64,000 nt of DNA from Mycobacterium sp. (GCA_011620645.1 WOYS01000033.1:1-64000); one strand, 5' to 3'. Counted from the stretch's first letter, positions 22,115 through 33,813 are shown. Notes: generated by a model from the sequence alone, not told the origin. Made by a program: numbers and translations.

Positions 22115-23622
22115 TGCAGTGCATATCACGGTCCCTGGCGGCCCTGTTGTCCGTGGTGGCTCTCACGCTGGGTATCAGCGGGTGCGGTAAGGATGCCGAA
22201 TCGGTGTCGCCCTCGGAGCAGGGCGTCGCGGCCACGGAGTACGCCGAGAGGATCGGCCAGAGCATCGGTACCGACGCCATGATGGCGCACCTGACGAGGC
22301 TGCAGGAGATCGCAGACCAGCACGACGGTAACCGGGCGATGGGTACCCCTGGCTATCAGGCCAGTGTCGACTACGTGGTGAACCTGTTGCGCGACAAGGG
22401 CTTCGATCCACAGACCAGTGACTTCGATGTGCGGCTGCCGTTCGCCGAGAAACCTGATCTCACGGTGGCAGGCGCCGAGGTGCCTGCCGTGCCGCTGTCG
22501 TTCACCGTAGGCACAGACCCCGAAGGGGTGTCCGGACCGCTGGTTGCCGCACGCGTCGAGGAGACGCCGGGCTGCGCCGACGCCGACTATGACGGCCTGC
22601 CGACCCAGGGCGCGGTGGTGCTGGTGGACCGCGGTTCCTGTCCGTTCGCCGAGAAGCAGACGATCGCGTCGAAACGGGGCGCCCTGGTGCTGATCGTGGC
22701 CGACAACGTGGAGCGCCCCATCGAGGAATTCGGCGGGACTCTGGGCAGCGCCACCGACGTCAAGATCCCGGTGGTCAGCATCACCAAGGACGAGGGCGCC
22801 CGGCTGCGGGCCAATCCGGGCGACACCACCCTCAAGCTGAAGGCCGGGGTCAACGTCAAGCAGACCACCAATGTGGTCGCCCAGACCAAGACCGGCTCGA
22901 GCGACAACGTCGTCATGGTGGGCGCCCACCTCGACAGTGTTCCCGAAGGTCCCGGGATCAACGACAACGGCTCGGGGGTCGCCGCGGTGCTGGAGACGGC
23001 GCTGCAGATGGGCAGTTCACCCGAGGTCGACAACGCGGTGCGCTTCGCATTCTGGGGTGCCGAGGAACTGGGCGTGCTCGGGTCCACTGACTATATCGGT
23101 AAGCTGGATGCCGACGAGCTCAAAGACATTGCGCTGTATCTGAATTTCGACATGGTGGGCTCGCCGAACCCGGGATACTTCACCTACGACGGAAACCAGT
23201 CCGCGCCGCCGGCGTCCGACGGCAGCGTTCCCCGGGTGCCCGAGGGTTCGGCGGGTATCGAACGCATGCTGGTCGGCTATCTCGACGGTGCGGGCAAGCC
23301 CGCCAGGGACACCAGCTTCGACGGTCGATCCGACTACGATGCCTTCACCGCGGCTGGAATCCCCTCCGGCGGGCTGTTTTCGGGTGCCGAAGAGAACAAG
23401 ACCGACGAGCAGGCCGAGATCTGGGGCGGACAGGCCAACGAGCCCTTCGATCCCAACTATCACAAGAAGACCGACACCCTCGAGCAGATCGACCGCACCA
23501 CGCTGGAGATCCTGGGCCGCGGTGTGGGCTACTCGACGGCCCTGTATGCGCAGGACACCGGTGGCCGCAACGGAGTTCCGGTGCGCGAAGACCGCACCCG
23601 GCACGTGTCGTCGCCCTCATGA
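22114..23622 (+). CDS. lpqL: M28-family zinc aminopeptidase lipoprotein (LpqL-like)
   Basis: A 502-residue secreted lipoprotein: signal MQCISRSLAALLSVVALTLG with lipobox ISGC at residue 24. A protease-associated insert (about 110-250) precedes an M28 peptidase domain. All expected zinc ligands are visible: His272 in GAHLDS, Asp284 in INDNGSG, the Glu pair 317-318 in FWGAEELG, Asp346 in NFDMVG and a late His in NYHKKTDT. It probably trims N-terminal residues from extracellular peptides. A second, altered copy follows in tandem with a 4-nt overlap. Confidence 0.9.
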   Translation: MQCISRSLAALLSVVALTLGISGCGKDAESVSPSEQGVAATEYAERIGQSIGTDAMMAHLTRLQEIADQHDGNRAMGTPGYQASVDYVVNLLRDKGFDPQTSDFDVRLPFAEKPDLTVAGAEVPAVPLSFTVGTDPEGVSGPLVAARVEETPGCADADYDGLPTQGAVVLVDRGSCPFAEKQTIASKRGALVLIVADNVERPIEEFGGTLGSATDVKIPVVSITKDEGARLRANPGDTTLKLKAGVNVKQTTNVVAQTKTGSSDNVVMVGAHLDSVPEGPGINDNGSGVAAVLETALQMGSSPEVDNAVRFAFWGAEELGVLGSTDYIGKLDADELKDIALYLNFDMVGSPNPGYFTYDGNQSAPPASDGSVPRVPEGSAGIERMLVGYLDGAGKPARDTSFDGRSDYDAFTAAGIPSGGLFSGAEENKTDEQAEIWGGQANEPFDPNYHKKTDTLEQIDRTTLEILGRGVGYSTALYAQDTGGRNGVPVREDRTRHVSSPS

Positions 23623-25034
23623 AAAGGGCGCCGGCCGTCGTCGGCGTTGTCGCTGCCCTGATGCTGGCGTCGTGTTCGCCCGCACCGGAACCCGCACCCA
23701 CCGACCCGGCCCGTGATCTGGCGGGCAAGGTGAACGCCGATGCCATCTTCGCCCACCTCGAGGAGTTGAACGGTATCGCCACCGCGAACCAGGGCAACCG
23801 GGCGGTCGGCACGCCCGGCTATGAGGCTACCGTCAATTACGTCGCGGGGATGCTGCGCGAGAGCGGATTCGAGGTCAGCACACCGGAATTCGACTGGCTG
23901 AAGATGGGTGATCCGGGAAAGCCGACGCTGGAGATTGCCGGCCGCCGGTATCCCGTGACGCAGGCCTCGCCATTGGCGCCGACTCCGCGCGGCGGGGTGA
24001 GTGGCCGGTCGCTGCGGCCCCGCAAACCGGCGGGTTGTGCCGCCGCGGACTACGGCGATGTGCATGGTGCGCTGGCGATCGTCGATGACACCGGATGCTC
24101 GGTGGTCGTCAAACAGAATGCGGCGGTGGCCAAGGGCGCTGTGGGGCTGCTCGTGGTGAGCGCCGGCAGGGCCAAGGGTCTGTTCGAACCCGGCTACTAC
24201 CAGAAGCTGACGCTGCCGGTCGCTGTCATCGACGACAACACCGATGCCGCGTTGCGCCGCACCACCGCCCCGGTGCGGTTGAGGCTGGACGGCGAAGCGA
24301 GCGTGGCAAAGTCACGAAATGTGATCGCGCAGACGACAACCGGCGACATCGCCAACGTGGTGGTGGCCGGCGCCAATCTTGACAGTGCACCGCGCAGCCC
24401 CGGTATCAATGACAATGGCACGGGCGTGGCGGCATTGCTGACCATCGCCGGTGAGTTGGGGCCGGCACCGGAGGTCGGAAATGCGGTGCGGTTTGCGTTC
24501 TGGGGATCCGAGATTGTCGGTGCGGCAGGCAGATACGTCTCAGGGCTGGACGACGGTCAGCTCGACGATATCGCCGCCTATCTCGACGCGGACATGCTCG
24601 GCTCGCAGAACGCGGGCTACTTCACCTATGACGGGGACCAGTCCGCGCAAACCAGTCAGGCGCCCGAGGGGTCGGCCGGGATCGAGCGCACGCTGGCCGG
24701 CTACCTCAACCTGGCCGGCATCCGGCCCGCCGACATCCCGCTGGACACGTCGAGCGATTATGGCCCGTTCCTGGCCGCGGGTGTGCCCGTCGGCGGCCTG
24801 ACCACCGGCTCGACCCAGCAGAAGACCGCCGTACAGGCCAGGCTGTGGGGCGGACGGGCGGGCGTTGCCTTCGATCCCAACCACGGCACCGCCCGTGACG
24901 GGATCGAGAACGTGGACCACCGAGCCCTGTCGATCACCGGGCCGGCCATGGCGTTCGCCATCGGCACCTACGCGCATTCGATCGAGGGAGTCAACGGTGT
25001 CCCGGCCCGGGACAGCCGGCACCGCCGAGGATGA
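23619..25034 (+). CDS. M28-like lipoprotein, probable inactive paralogue of the preceding peptidase
   Basis: A 471-residue lipoprotein (signal MKRAPAVVGVVAALMLASC) clearly paralogous to the upstream LpqL-like protein: shared GNRAxGTPGYxAxVxYV, SPGINDNGTGVAALL and NAVRFAFWGSE. The zinc site is broken. The first His is Asn253 (GANLDS), and the second Glu of the EE pair is Ile299 (GSEIVG). The late HKKTDT motif reads NHGTARDG. Asp265 and the DADMLG Asp remain. It is likely a binding or scaffold pseudoenzyme. The ATG overlaps the upstream stop (ATGA). Confidence 0.82.
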   Translation: MKRAPAVVGVVAALMLASCSPAPEPAPTDPARDLAGKVNADAIFAHLEELNGIATANQGNRAVGTPGYEATVNYVAGMLRESGFEVSTPEFDWLKMGDPGKPTLEIAGRRYPVTQASPLAPTPRGGVSGRSLRPRKPAGCAAADYGDVHGALAIVDDTGCSVVVKQNAAVAKGAVGLLVVSAGRAKGLFEPGYYQKLTLPVAVIDDNTDAALRRTTAPVRLRLDGEASVAKSRNVIAQTTTGDIANVVVAGANLDSAPRSPGINDNGTGVAALLTIAGELGPAPEVGNAVRFAFWGSEIVGAAGRYVSGLDDGQLDDIAAYLDADMLGSQNAGYFTYDGDQSAQTSQAPEGSAGIERTLAGYLNLAGIRPADIPLDTSSDYGPFLAAGVPVGGLTTGSTQQKTAVQARLWGGRAGVAFDPNHGTARDGIENVDHRALSITGPAMAFAIGTYAHSIEGVNGVPARDSRHRRG

Positions 25035-25133
25035 GGGCCGAGTCCAGCCGGACCAGCGGGTGCCGACCAGCGCTCCGTCTATTTGTTGCGTGCGGCACTG
25101 ACGCCCAGATACGCCACGTAACCCAGGCCGCCG

Positions 25134-25730
25134 CTACTCCTGAAGTGATCCGGTGCGCGGCATGTCGGTGGTGGCGATGCACGTCACCGCGCGGTCGCCC
25201 CGCTTCCACGAGTCGGCGGTCGGGTACAGCACGAACATCCCGACCTCCGGGTCGGCCATCGCCGACGGCGAGAACTCCTCCAGCGCGGGCTGGCACCGGT
25301 CCTGGTAGTCGATGATCTCGGTTTCCCCGGGGAACTCACTGCCGGGCACCGTGAGGGCGAAGTACACCTCACCCTTGTGCGGTTCGGTACACGCGACCGT
25401 CTGCACCGACGCGACCAGGCTGGAATCCGAGGGGATCTCCGACAGGCAGTCGCCCAGGCCCACATCGGCGGCGTTCACGGCATTCGGATCGAAGTTCTTG
25501 TCGTCGTTGGCGACCACCAGCACGACCACCGCGGTGCCGACCAGCACCACGAGGACACCGGTGACCAGCGAAATGATGGCCCACCAGTTGATGGCGGGCG
25601 GCCGCGGCGGGGGATAGGGCTGCCAGTACTGCTCGGAGTAGGGCTGCGGGGGCGGGGGCGGGAAATACCCGGGCGGTGGCGGCGGCGGGTACCCGGAGGG
25701 CGGTGGCGGGTACTCGGGCGGCTGCGTCAT
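25134..25730 (-). CDS. Proline-rich membrane protein with septum-formation domain
   Basis: A 198-residue protein. The N-terminal 50 residues are a Pro/Tyr-rich cytoplasmic tail (YPPPPSGYPPPPPPGYFPPP), then one membrane helix (about 50-74, WWAIISLVTGVLVVLVGTAV). An extracytoplasmic domain with four Cys follows, in patterns GDCLSEIP, TVACTEPHKGEVYF, DRCQPAL and AVTCIATT, which match the actinobacterial septum-formation domain family. A role at the cell envelope or division site is inferred from the family name only. Its ATG overlaps the stop of the upstream hydrolase gene. Confidence 0.78.
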   Translation of the reverse strand: MTQPPEYPPPPSGYPPPPPPGYFPPPPPQPYSEQYWQPYPPPRPPAINWWAIISLVTGVLVVLVGTAVVVLVVANDDKNFDPNAVNAADVGLGDCLSEIPSDSSLVASVQTVACTEPHKGEVYFALTVPGSEFPGETEIIDYQDRCQPALEEFSPSAMADPEVGMFVLYPTADSWKRGDRAVTCIATTDMPRTGSLQE

Positions 25731-26339
25731 GCAATGAACATAACCGCGGCGGCTACCGCGAGCACTGGGACGTCCACAGTCCTGGAGCCGAGGTCGTGGC
25801 GTGCGCCGGTGACCTCCACGATGGCGGTCGGCCCCGATACCAGCCTGGCCGCGTCACGGATCTCGTCGACAGTGCCGAACGGGTCCGCGGTGCCGTGGGT
25901 GAACACCGTGGGCACGGTGATGGCCGGCAGGTGTTCGGTGCGGGCCCGCTCCGGCTTGCCGGGCGGGTGCAGGGGATAAGAGGACAGCGTCAGCACATCG
26001 GGGCCGTCGTTCTCGGCGGCGACCATCGACGTCATCCGGCCGCCGTAGGAATGCCCGCCGGCGAGCACCGGACCGTGGCCCAGCTCGCGCCCCCAGGCGA
26101 TCGCCTCGACGATGCCCTCCTGATCGGATTTGGCGGAGTTCGACGGCGGCCCCTTGGGGCGGCGGCGGCGGTAGGGCAGGTTGTAGCGGACGGCCAGGTA
26201 GCCCTGCCGGGCCCATTCCTCGCAGATCCGGATCAGCAGCGGTGATTCCCGGCTGCCGCCCGCTCCGTGGGTCAGCAACACCACCCCTTTTGGGTCCGTT
26301 CGGCCCGAATCGGGTTCGTGCGCTATTCCGGAGATGTCG

Positions 26340-26350
<11 letters not shown>
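25727..26350 (-). CDS. Alpha/beta hydrolase (KANL3/Tex30-like family)
   Basis: A 207-residue small alpha/beta hydrolase. It shows GVVLLTHGAGGSRESPLL near the N-terminus, the nucleophile elbow GGHSYGGRM with the Ser, then VPTVFTHGTADPFG with the acid and GARHDLGSR with the His. This matches the Rv0421c-type family next to thiD in mycobacteria. It overlaps the thiD 3' end by 11 nt and probably belongs to the thiC-thiD transcript. The substrate is unknown. Confidence 0.82.
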
Positions 26351-28788
<2,438 letters not shown>

Positions 28789-28800
28789 CGCCACAAACCC

Positions 28801-28880
28801 TAGCCCATGGAGTGCAAATTGCCGAGAGATCCTTTGGATAGCTAACATATGTTTTCGCCGATACAAAGAACCGAAGGCCG
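28801..28880 (+). promoter_or_regulatory. Promoter region of the MFS gene with a small palindrome
   Basis: The AT-richer stretch includes TTTGGATAGCTAACATATGTTTTCG. AACATATGTT at 28844-28853 is a perfect 10-bp palindrome placed close to the likely -10 region, and a GAAGG Shine-Dalgarno sequence precedes the ATG at 28881. Whether the palindrome is an operator is not shown by the sequence alone. Confidence 0.4.
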
Positions 28881-30587
28881 ATGACGACTGAGATTGAGCT
28901 GACTCGCAAGCGCATCGACCACGACCATCCGTTCTACAAGTGGGTAGTGCTGTCCAACACCACGTTGGGCACCCTGCTGGCCTCGATCAACGCGTCCATC
29001 GTGCTGATCTCGCTGCCGGCGATTTTCCGTGGCATCGGGCTCAACCCGCTGGCGCCGGGCAATGTCAGCTACCTGCTGTGGATGATCATGGGGTATCTGG
29101 TGGTGACGGCCGTTCTCGTCGCGCCCTTCGGCAGGCTGGGGGACATGTTCGGCCGGGTGCGCATCTACAACCTGGGATTCGTGGTCTTCACCGTGGCGGC
29201 CATCGCGCTGTCCTTCGACCCGTTCCACATCGGTGGCGGCGCGGTGTGGCTGATCGCGTGGCGCGTCATCCAGGGCATCGGCGGGGCCATGCTGATGGCC
29301 TCGTCATCGGCGATCCTCACCGACGCGTTCCCCGCCAACCAGCGGGGGATGGCACTCGGAGTGAACATGGTGGCCGCGGTGGCCGGATCCTTCCTCGGCC
29401 TGCTGATCGGTGGAGTGCTCTCCGAATGGCACTGGCAGGCCATCTTCTGGGTCGGGGTGCCGATCGGCGTCCTCGGCACCATTTGGAGCGTGCACTCGCT
29501 GCGTGAACTCGGGGTGCGCACACCCGGAAGGCTGGACTGGGCAGGCACGCTGTCCTTCGGCATCGGACTGACCGTGCTGCTCGTCGGCATCACCTACGGC
29601 ATCCAGCCCTACGGCGACGCCACGACCGGCTGGACCAACCCGTGGGTGCTCGGGTCGATCATCGCCGGGTTGGCGATCCTGGTGGCCTTCTGCTTCATCG
29701 AACTGCGGGTCCCCCAACCGATGGTCGATATCCGGCTGTTCCGTTCGGCCGCATTCGGAATGGGAAACCTGGCCGGGCTGATGTCATCGGTGGGCCGCGG
29801 CGGTCTACAGTTCATGTTGATCATCTGGTTGCAAGGAATTTGGCTTCCGTTGCACGGCTACAGTTTCGAATCGACGCCGCTGTGGGCGGGGATCTACCTG
29901 CTGCCCGTGACCGTCGGGTTCCTGGTGGCGGGGCCGGTTTCCGGTGCGCTCGCCGACCGGTTCGGGGCGCGGCCGTTGACGGTCGGGGGCATGTTGCTGA
30001 TGGCGGCGTCCTTCGTTGCGCTGCTGCTGATTCCGGTGAACTTCGACTACTGGATGTTTGCGCTGCTGGTATTTCTGAACGGTCTGGGTGGTGGCATTTT
30101 CACCGCGCCCAACACCGCGGCCATCATGTCGAGCGTGCCCGCGACGCAGCGCGGTGCGGCCTCGGGTGTGCGGGCCACGTTCTTCAATGCGGGCTCGTCG
30201 CTGTCGATCGGCGCCTTCTTCTCGCTGATGATCGTCGGGCTGGCGAATACGCTGCCGGAGGTCATGAGCAGTGGACTGCAGGCGCAGGGTGTCTCGGCTT
30301 CGGTCGCGGATGAGGTGGCGAACACGCCTCCGGTGGGCAGCCTGTTCGCGGCGTTCCTGGGCTACAACCCGATCGGTGAACTGCTCGGCCCGTCGGGTGC
30401 GCTGCAGGCTCCCGGCGTGAACGCCGACGTGCTGACCGGTAAGACGTTCTTCCCGGAGTTGATCACCGAGCCGTTCCACTCGGGGCTGACGGTGGTGTTC
30501 CTGACCGCCGCGGTGATGATGCTCATCGGCGCGGTGGCGTCGATGTTCAGTGCGGGTCGTTACGGCGCTGTCAGCGAGACCTCCTAG
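28881..30587 (+). CDS. MFS transporter of the 14-helix EmrB/QacA (DHA2) type
   Basis: A 568-residue drug/proton antiporter-like membrane protein with about 14 hydrophobic helices. The family motifs appear in order: NTTLGTLLASINASIVLISLPAIF in helix 1, APFGRLGDMFGRVRIYN after helix 2 (motif A), RVIQGIGGAMLMASSSAI in helix 4, and MALGVNMVAAVAGSFLGLLIGG in helix 5 (the antiporter motif C region). A DRFGARPLTVGG loop lies in the second half. It is monocistronic and divergent from thiC. The substrate is unknown. Confidence 0.9.
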   Translation: MTTEIELTRKRIDHDHPFYKWVVLSNTTLGTLLASINASIVLISLPAIFRGIGLNPLAPGNVSYLLWMIMGYLVVTAVLVAPFGRLGDMFGRVRIYNLGFVVFTVAAIALSFDPFHIGGGAVWLIAWRVIQGIGGAMLMASSSAILTDAFPANQRGMALGVNMVAAVAGSFLGLLIGGVLSEWHWQAIFWVGVPIGVLGTIWSVHSLRELGVRTPGRLDWAGTLSFGIGLTVLLVGITYGIQPYGDATTGWTNPWVLGSIIAGLAILVAFCFIELRVPQPMVDIRLFRSAAFGMGNLAGLMSSVGRGGLQFMLIIWLQGIWLPLHGYSFESTPLWAGIYLLPVTVGFLVAGPVSGALADRFGARPLTVGGMLLMAASFVALLLIPVNFDYWMFALLVFLNGLGGGIFTAPNTAAIMSSVPATQRGAASGVRATFFNAGSSLSIGAFFSLMIVGLANTLPEVMSSGLQAQGVSASVADEVANTPPVGSLFAAFLGYNPIGELLGPSGALQAPGVNADVLTGKTFFPELITEPFHSGLTVVFLTAAVMMLIGAVASMFSAGRYGAVSETS

Positions 30588-30870
30588 AGGGTTTCGGTCC
30601 AGGCGTGGGCGGCGAGCCCGGTTTGTCGTTGGAGGCGTGTCCGGTTGGCGGTGCGTTCGGTGGTGATGCGCGGGTGGGCATTGTCAGCCGGACCGTCCCC
30701 GTCGATTAGCAGGTCTAACCGAAGAGTGGGGTGAGGCAGAGGCATTCATGGGAGGTGAATCGGAGTCGATTAGCGGACCTAAGCGACGCGGACGCGAACG
30801 GGCGGGCTCGCGGCATCCGCTTAGCCCACCTAATCGACGACGACAACCGCGCCTGGCTACACTCGGGCAC
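30588..30870. promoter_or_regulatory. 283-bp intergenic region with three TTAG-N5-CTAA palindromes
   Basis: No convincing gene. Three inverted repeats of the form TTAG-N5-CTAA start at 30706, 30770 and 30821, with conserved flanks: GTCGA before the first two, and the complement TCGAC after the third, which lies in the opposite orientation. They stand upstream of the methyltransferase gene. TACACT at 30858-30863 fits a -10 box 7 nt before the GTG at 30871. Confidence 0.6.
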
Positions 30871-31512
30871 GTGACGACGATGCCGCGCAGGGCCTTCAAC
30901 GACGCGATCACCCGGTTCTGGAGTTTCGCAGCCCCCGCCTATGACGCTGGCTGTCTGCAGCGCCTGGTGTACAAGCCCGCCCAGGACGAGGTGATCGCCC
31001 AATTGAGCCGGCACGGCTCGAAGGAGATCGCCGATGTGGCCTGCGGCACCGGTATCCTGGCCAACCGGATCCAGCAGGAACTACGCCCCGATGAGGTCTA
31101 CGGCCTCGACATGTCCGACGGCATGCTCGCCCAGGCCCGCCAACGTTCGGATCGGGTGCGCTGGATGTCCTCGGCTGCCGAAGAGCTGCCGTTCGAGGAC
31201 GCATTCCTCGACGCCGTGGTGACCACCTCGGCCTTCCACTTCTTCGACCAGCCTGCCGCGCTGAGGGAGTTCAGCAGGGTGCTGGCGCCCGGTGGCATCG
31301 TCGCGGTCACCACCATGAGCCCGCGTCAGGCGTTCCCGCTGCTGCACGCCCTGTCAGCCGGCCTGGGCGCCCCCGCGCACGCACCCACCCCGTCTGGGAT
31401 GCGGAAGCTGTTCGAGGACGCCGGGTTCCGGGTCGAGGAGCAGCATCGGGTGCGTCGGCAGGTGTGGGCGCCGGTGTCCGATCTGATCACCGTCGGGGTC
31501 AAACCCGGCTGA
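30871..31512 (+). CDS. SAM-dependent class I methyltransferase
   Basis: A 213-residue Methyltransf_11/25-type protein. The SAM-binding motif I reads IADVACGTGILANRIQ, followed by the acidic YGLDMSDGMLAQAR loop, the FEDAFLDAVVTTSAFHFF strand and LREFSRVLAPGGIVAVTTM. GTG at 30871 is taken as the start because a TANNNT -10 box lies 7 nt upstream (leaderless); upstream in-frame sequence is intergenic in character. Its stop overlaps the convergent membrane-protein gene by 14 nt. The substrate is unknown. Confidence 0.85.
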   Translation: MTTMPRRAFNDAITRFWSFAAPAYDAGCLQRLVYKPAQDEVIAQLSRHGSKEIADVACGTGILANRIQQELRPDEVYGLDMSDGMLAQARQRSDRVRWMSSAAEELPFEDAFLDAVVTTSAFHFFDQPAALREFSRVLAPGGIVAVTTMSPRQAFPLLHALSAGLGAPAHAPTPSGMRKLFEDAGFRVEEQHRVRRQVWAPVSDLITVGVKPG

Positions 31513-32146
31513 TCCACTGTTCGCCGGCCCTGGCCGCGCGGTGCAGCGCGCCGTACTCACCCAGGTAGGCGGCGACCGCGCCGACGACCGGCAGCATGCC
31601 GATATAGCGGAAGATCCGCCGCGGGTGCGGTCGCTTGGCGAGCTCGTCGCCCACCGCGTTCAGGATCCCGGCCAGGTGCCACAGCTTCTGCACCAACGAG
31701 TCCGGCCAGGGCTCGCTGTGGTCCGCCGGCGGCGGGGCGGGGATTTCCCGTCCACACAGCACTGCGGCCAGCATCTGCGCCTGAGCGGTCCGGTCCGTCA
31801 TCTCATGCTCACGGGCCACCGCACACAGAATGAGCGTCTGGCTCGCGAACCCGAGCAGATCCTGGATCGGCAACCGACTGGCGAGCGCGCCCAGAGCACC
31901 GGGCCAGGCCACCGCGACGGTGTCCAGTGCCCCTACCCGCCATATCCACCAACTGATCCGGGCGGCGCGGTCCTTGTCCTCCCATGCCTCGGTGCCGGGG
32001 ATATCGAGGAACTCGAGATGCCGCCGCACCCCGAGGGGATCGAAATCTGCCAGCACGTCGAGTATCAGGTCGGCCAGGGTGACGGCGCGCCGCAACGTGC
32101 TGGCGATATCGGCGTCCGAGAGCGCGGTCTTCGGAAGGAGATCCAT
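31499..32146 (-). CDS. Conserved mycobacterial membrane protein (Rv0426c-like)
   Basis: A 215-residue hypothetical protein. Moderately hydrophobic stretches (VGALDTVAVAWPGALGALAS and RYIGMLPVVGAVAAYLGEYG) alternate with charged helices. I recognise it only as the counterpart of the protein next to xthA in M. tuberculosis. Its ATG overlaps the xthA stop (TGATG), so it is co-translated with xthA. Confidence 0.72.
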   Translation of the reverse strand: MDLLPKTALSDADIASTLRRAVTLADLILDVLADFDPLGVRRHLEFLDIPGTEAWEDKDRAARISWWIWRVGALDTVAVAWPGALGALASRLPIQDLLGFASQTLILCAVAREHEMTDRTAQAQMLAAVLCGREIPAPPPADHSEPWPDSLVQKLWHLAGILNAVGDELAKRPHPRRIFRYIGMLPVVGAVAAYLGEYGALHRAARAGEQWISRV

Positions 32147-32934
32147 CAGGACAACTCCACCAGCACCGGGGCATGATCACTCGGCGACTTGCCTTTTCGT
32201 TCGTCGCGGACGATCTCGGCGTGGGTCACCCGTTCGGCCAGTGCCGCGGATCCGAGGATGAAGTCGATGCGCATGCCCTGTTTCTTCGGGAACCGCAGCT
32301 GGGTATAGTCCCAGTAGGTGTATACCCCCGGGCCCGGTGTGAACGGCCGCACCACATCGGCGAATCCGGCATCGACGATCGCCTCGAAGGCCGCCCGCTC
32401 CGGCGCGGAGACGTGAGTCGACTCCCGGAAGAACTCGGGATCCCAGACGTCCTCGTCGGTGGGGGCAATATTCCAGTCACCCGTCAGCGCCACCGGGATC
32501 GACGGATCATCGGTGATCCACTTCGATGCGCTGTCACGCAGAGCGGCAAGCCATTCCAGCTTGTACGGGTAATGCGGATCGGCCAAGGACCGGCCGTTGG
32601 GCACGTACAGGCTCCAGACCCGCACACCGCGGCACGTCGCACCGATGGCCCTGGCTTCGGCGAGCGCCTGCCATTCGGGCTGGCCGTCGAACCCAATCTC
32701 CACGTTCTCCAGGCCGACCCGGGAGGCGATCGCCACCCCGTTCCACTGATTCAGCCCGACGTGCGCGATCTCGTAGCCCAGCGCCGCGAAGGGCATCGTC
32801 GGGAACTGCGCATCGGTGCACTTGGTCTCCTGCATGGCCAGCACATCGACATCCGCACGGGCCAGCCAGTCGGTCACCCGGTCCACTCGAGTGCGGATGG
32901 AGTTGACGTTCCAGGTGGCCAGGCGCATGCGCAC
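32146..32934 (-). CDS. xthA: Exodeoxyribonuclease III / AP endonuclease
   Basis: A 262-residue Mg-dependent AP endonuclease and 3'-5' exonuclease for base-excision repair. Family motifs are present: MRLATWNVNSIRTRVDRVTDWL, LAMQETKCTDAQFP with the metal-binding Glu, GDWNIAPTDEDVWDP, DYTQLRFPKKQGMRIDFIL and SPSDHAPVLVEL with the catalytic Asp-His. It is followed directly by the membrane-protein gene and preceded by the broken P450-like gene. In M. tuberculosis it follows the GNAT gene directly, so the jetABC block has entered here. Confidence 0.95.
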   Translation of the reverse strand: MRMRLATWNVNSIRTRVDRVTDWLARADVDVLAMQETKCTDAQFPTMPFAALGYEIAHVGLNQWNGVAIASRVGLENVEIGFDGQPEWQALAEARAIGATCRGVRVWSLYVPNGRSLADPHYPYKLEWLAALRDSASKWITDDPSIPVALTGDWNIAPTDEDVWDPEFFRESTHVSAPERAAFEAIVDAGFADVVRPFTPGPGVYTYWDYTQLRFPKKQGMRIDFILGSAALAERVTHAEIVRDERKGKSPSDHAPVLVELS

Positions 32935-32938
32935 AACC

Positions 32939-33811
32939 TTAGGACAGGCGCCGGAACCCCATGTCGTCGCCGATCACCGTCGTCGGCCCGATCGGTACCT
33001 GCTTCGGATCGCCACCACCGGTTTTGACGAACGACGGCCGGTCCTTCCAGGCCTTACGGATCAGATCCTCGAAGGCCATCACGGTGAGCTGCTCGCCGGG
33101 GCAGCGCCGGTAACCGAACCCGAACGGTGCCTTGCGTCCGTCCTTCACCTCGAAGGTCTTCGCCGGGTCGAAATCGTCGGGATTGGTCCACTGCACGGGA
33201 TCGTGACTGGTGGATGTGTGCGGGTTGATGATGAAGTTGATGATGAAACTGTGCCGCTCGATGACAGGTTCGCTGGTCTCGGCCAGTGCGGAAATACTCC
33301 CGCCATTGGGGGATATGGTGCAGAAGAGCTCCATGACGAGACGTTCCAGCGGCGGGAACGCGGTGCCGTCGGGGCGGTCCTAGATCCGCTTGCGCAGGTT
33401 GTGGGGGCCGCGCTTCTCCAAGCCCTGCAGGAAGACCGTCACACCCTGCTCGGGGTCGGGTTTCCAGGTCTTGCTGAGCAGTCCCCACAGGCGGAAGGGG
33501 AGCGCGTTCTCCTTGGTGAGTGCGACGTCGATCATCGGGAGCACCGGGCGCTGGCCCTCCAGTTGGCGATTCAGGAAGTGCGGGACGATGGCGTTGTCGA
33601 CGTATTCCTCGTCGTAGCGTTCCAGGAACTGGTTGCGCAGCTCGGCGATCCGGCCGGGCAGGTCGCTTGGCGGTGCGGTGGCGGTGTCGGCCGAGGAACA
33701 GGCGACCGACAGGGTGGCGACGGCACCAGCACCGCCTGCCAGGAACATGCGTCTGCGCAACACGGCGACCTCGCATCGGGGCTGTCCCGATGAAATTATC
33801 ATCCGCTTCAT
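32939..33811 (-). pseudogene. P450-like Tat lipoprotein gene interrupted by an in-frame amber codon
   Basis: One reading frame from 33811 to 32939, broken by a single TAG at 33382-33380. The first part has a twin-arginine lipoprotein signal (RRRMFLAGGAGAVATLSVAC) and then the NQFLERYDEEYVDNAIVPHF segment. The second part carries a P450 heme-thiolate motif, FGFGYRRCPGEQLTV. It totals about 290 codons, shorter than a full P450 (about 400), so it may also have an internal deletion. It starts 2 nt after jetC and ends 4 nt before xthA. The missing residue was plausibly Tyr (TAC to TAG). Confidence 0.7.
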
Positions 33812-33813
33812 TT

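Noticed and set aside
30688..30911. Small open frame of 75 codons in the MFS-methyltransferase gap
   Set aside because: Runs antisense over the palindrome region and into the methyltransferase start; Arg/Pro/Ser-rich, no ribosome-binding site.
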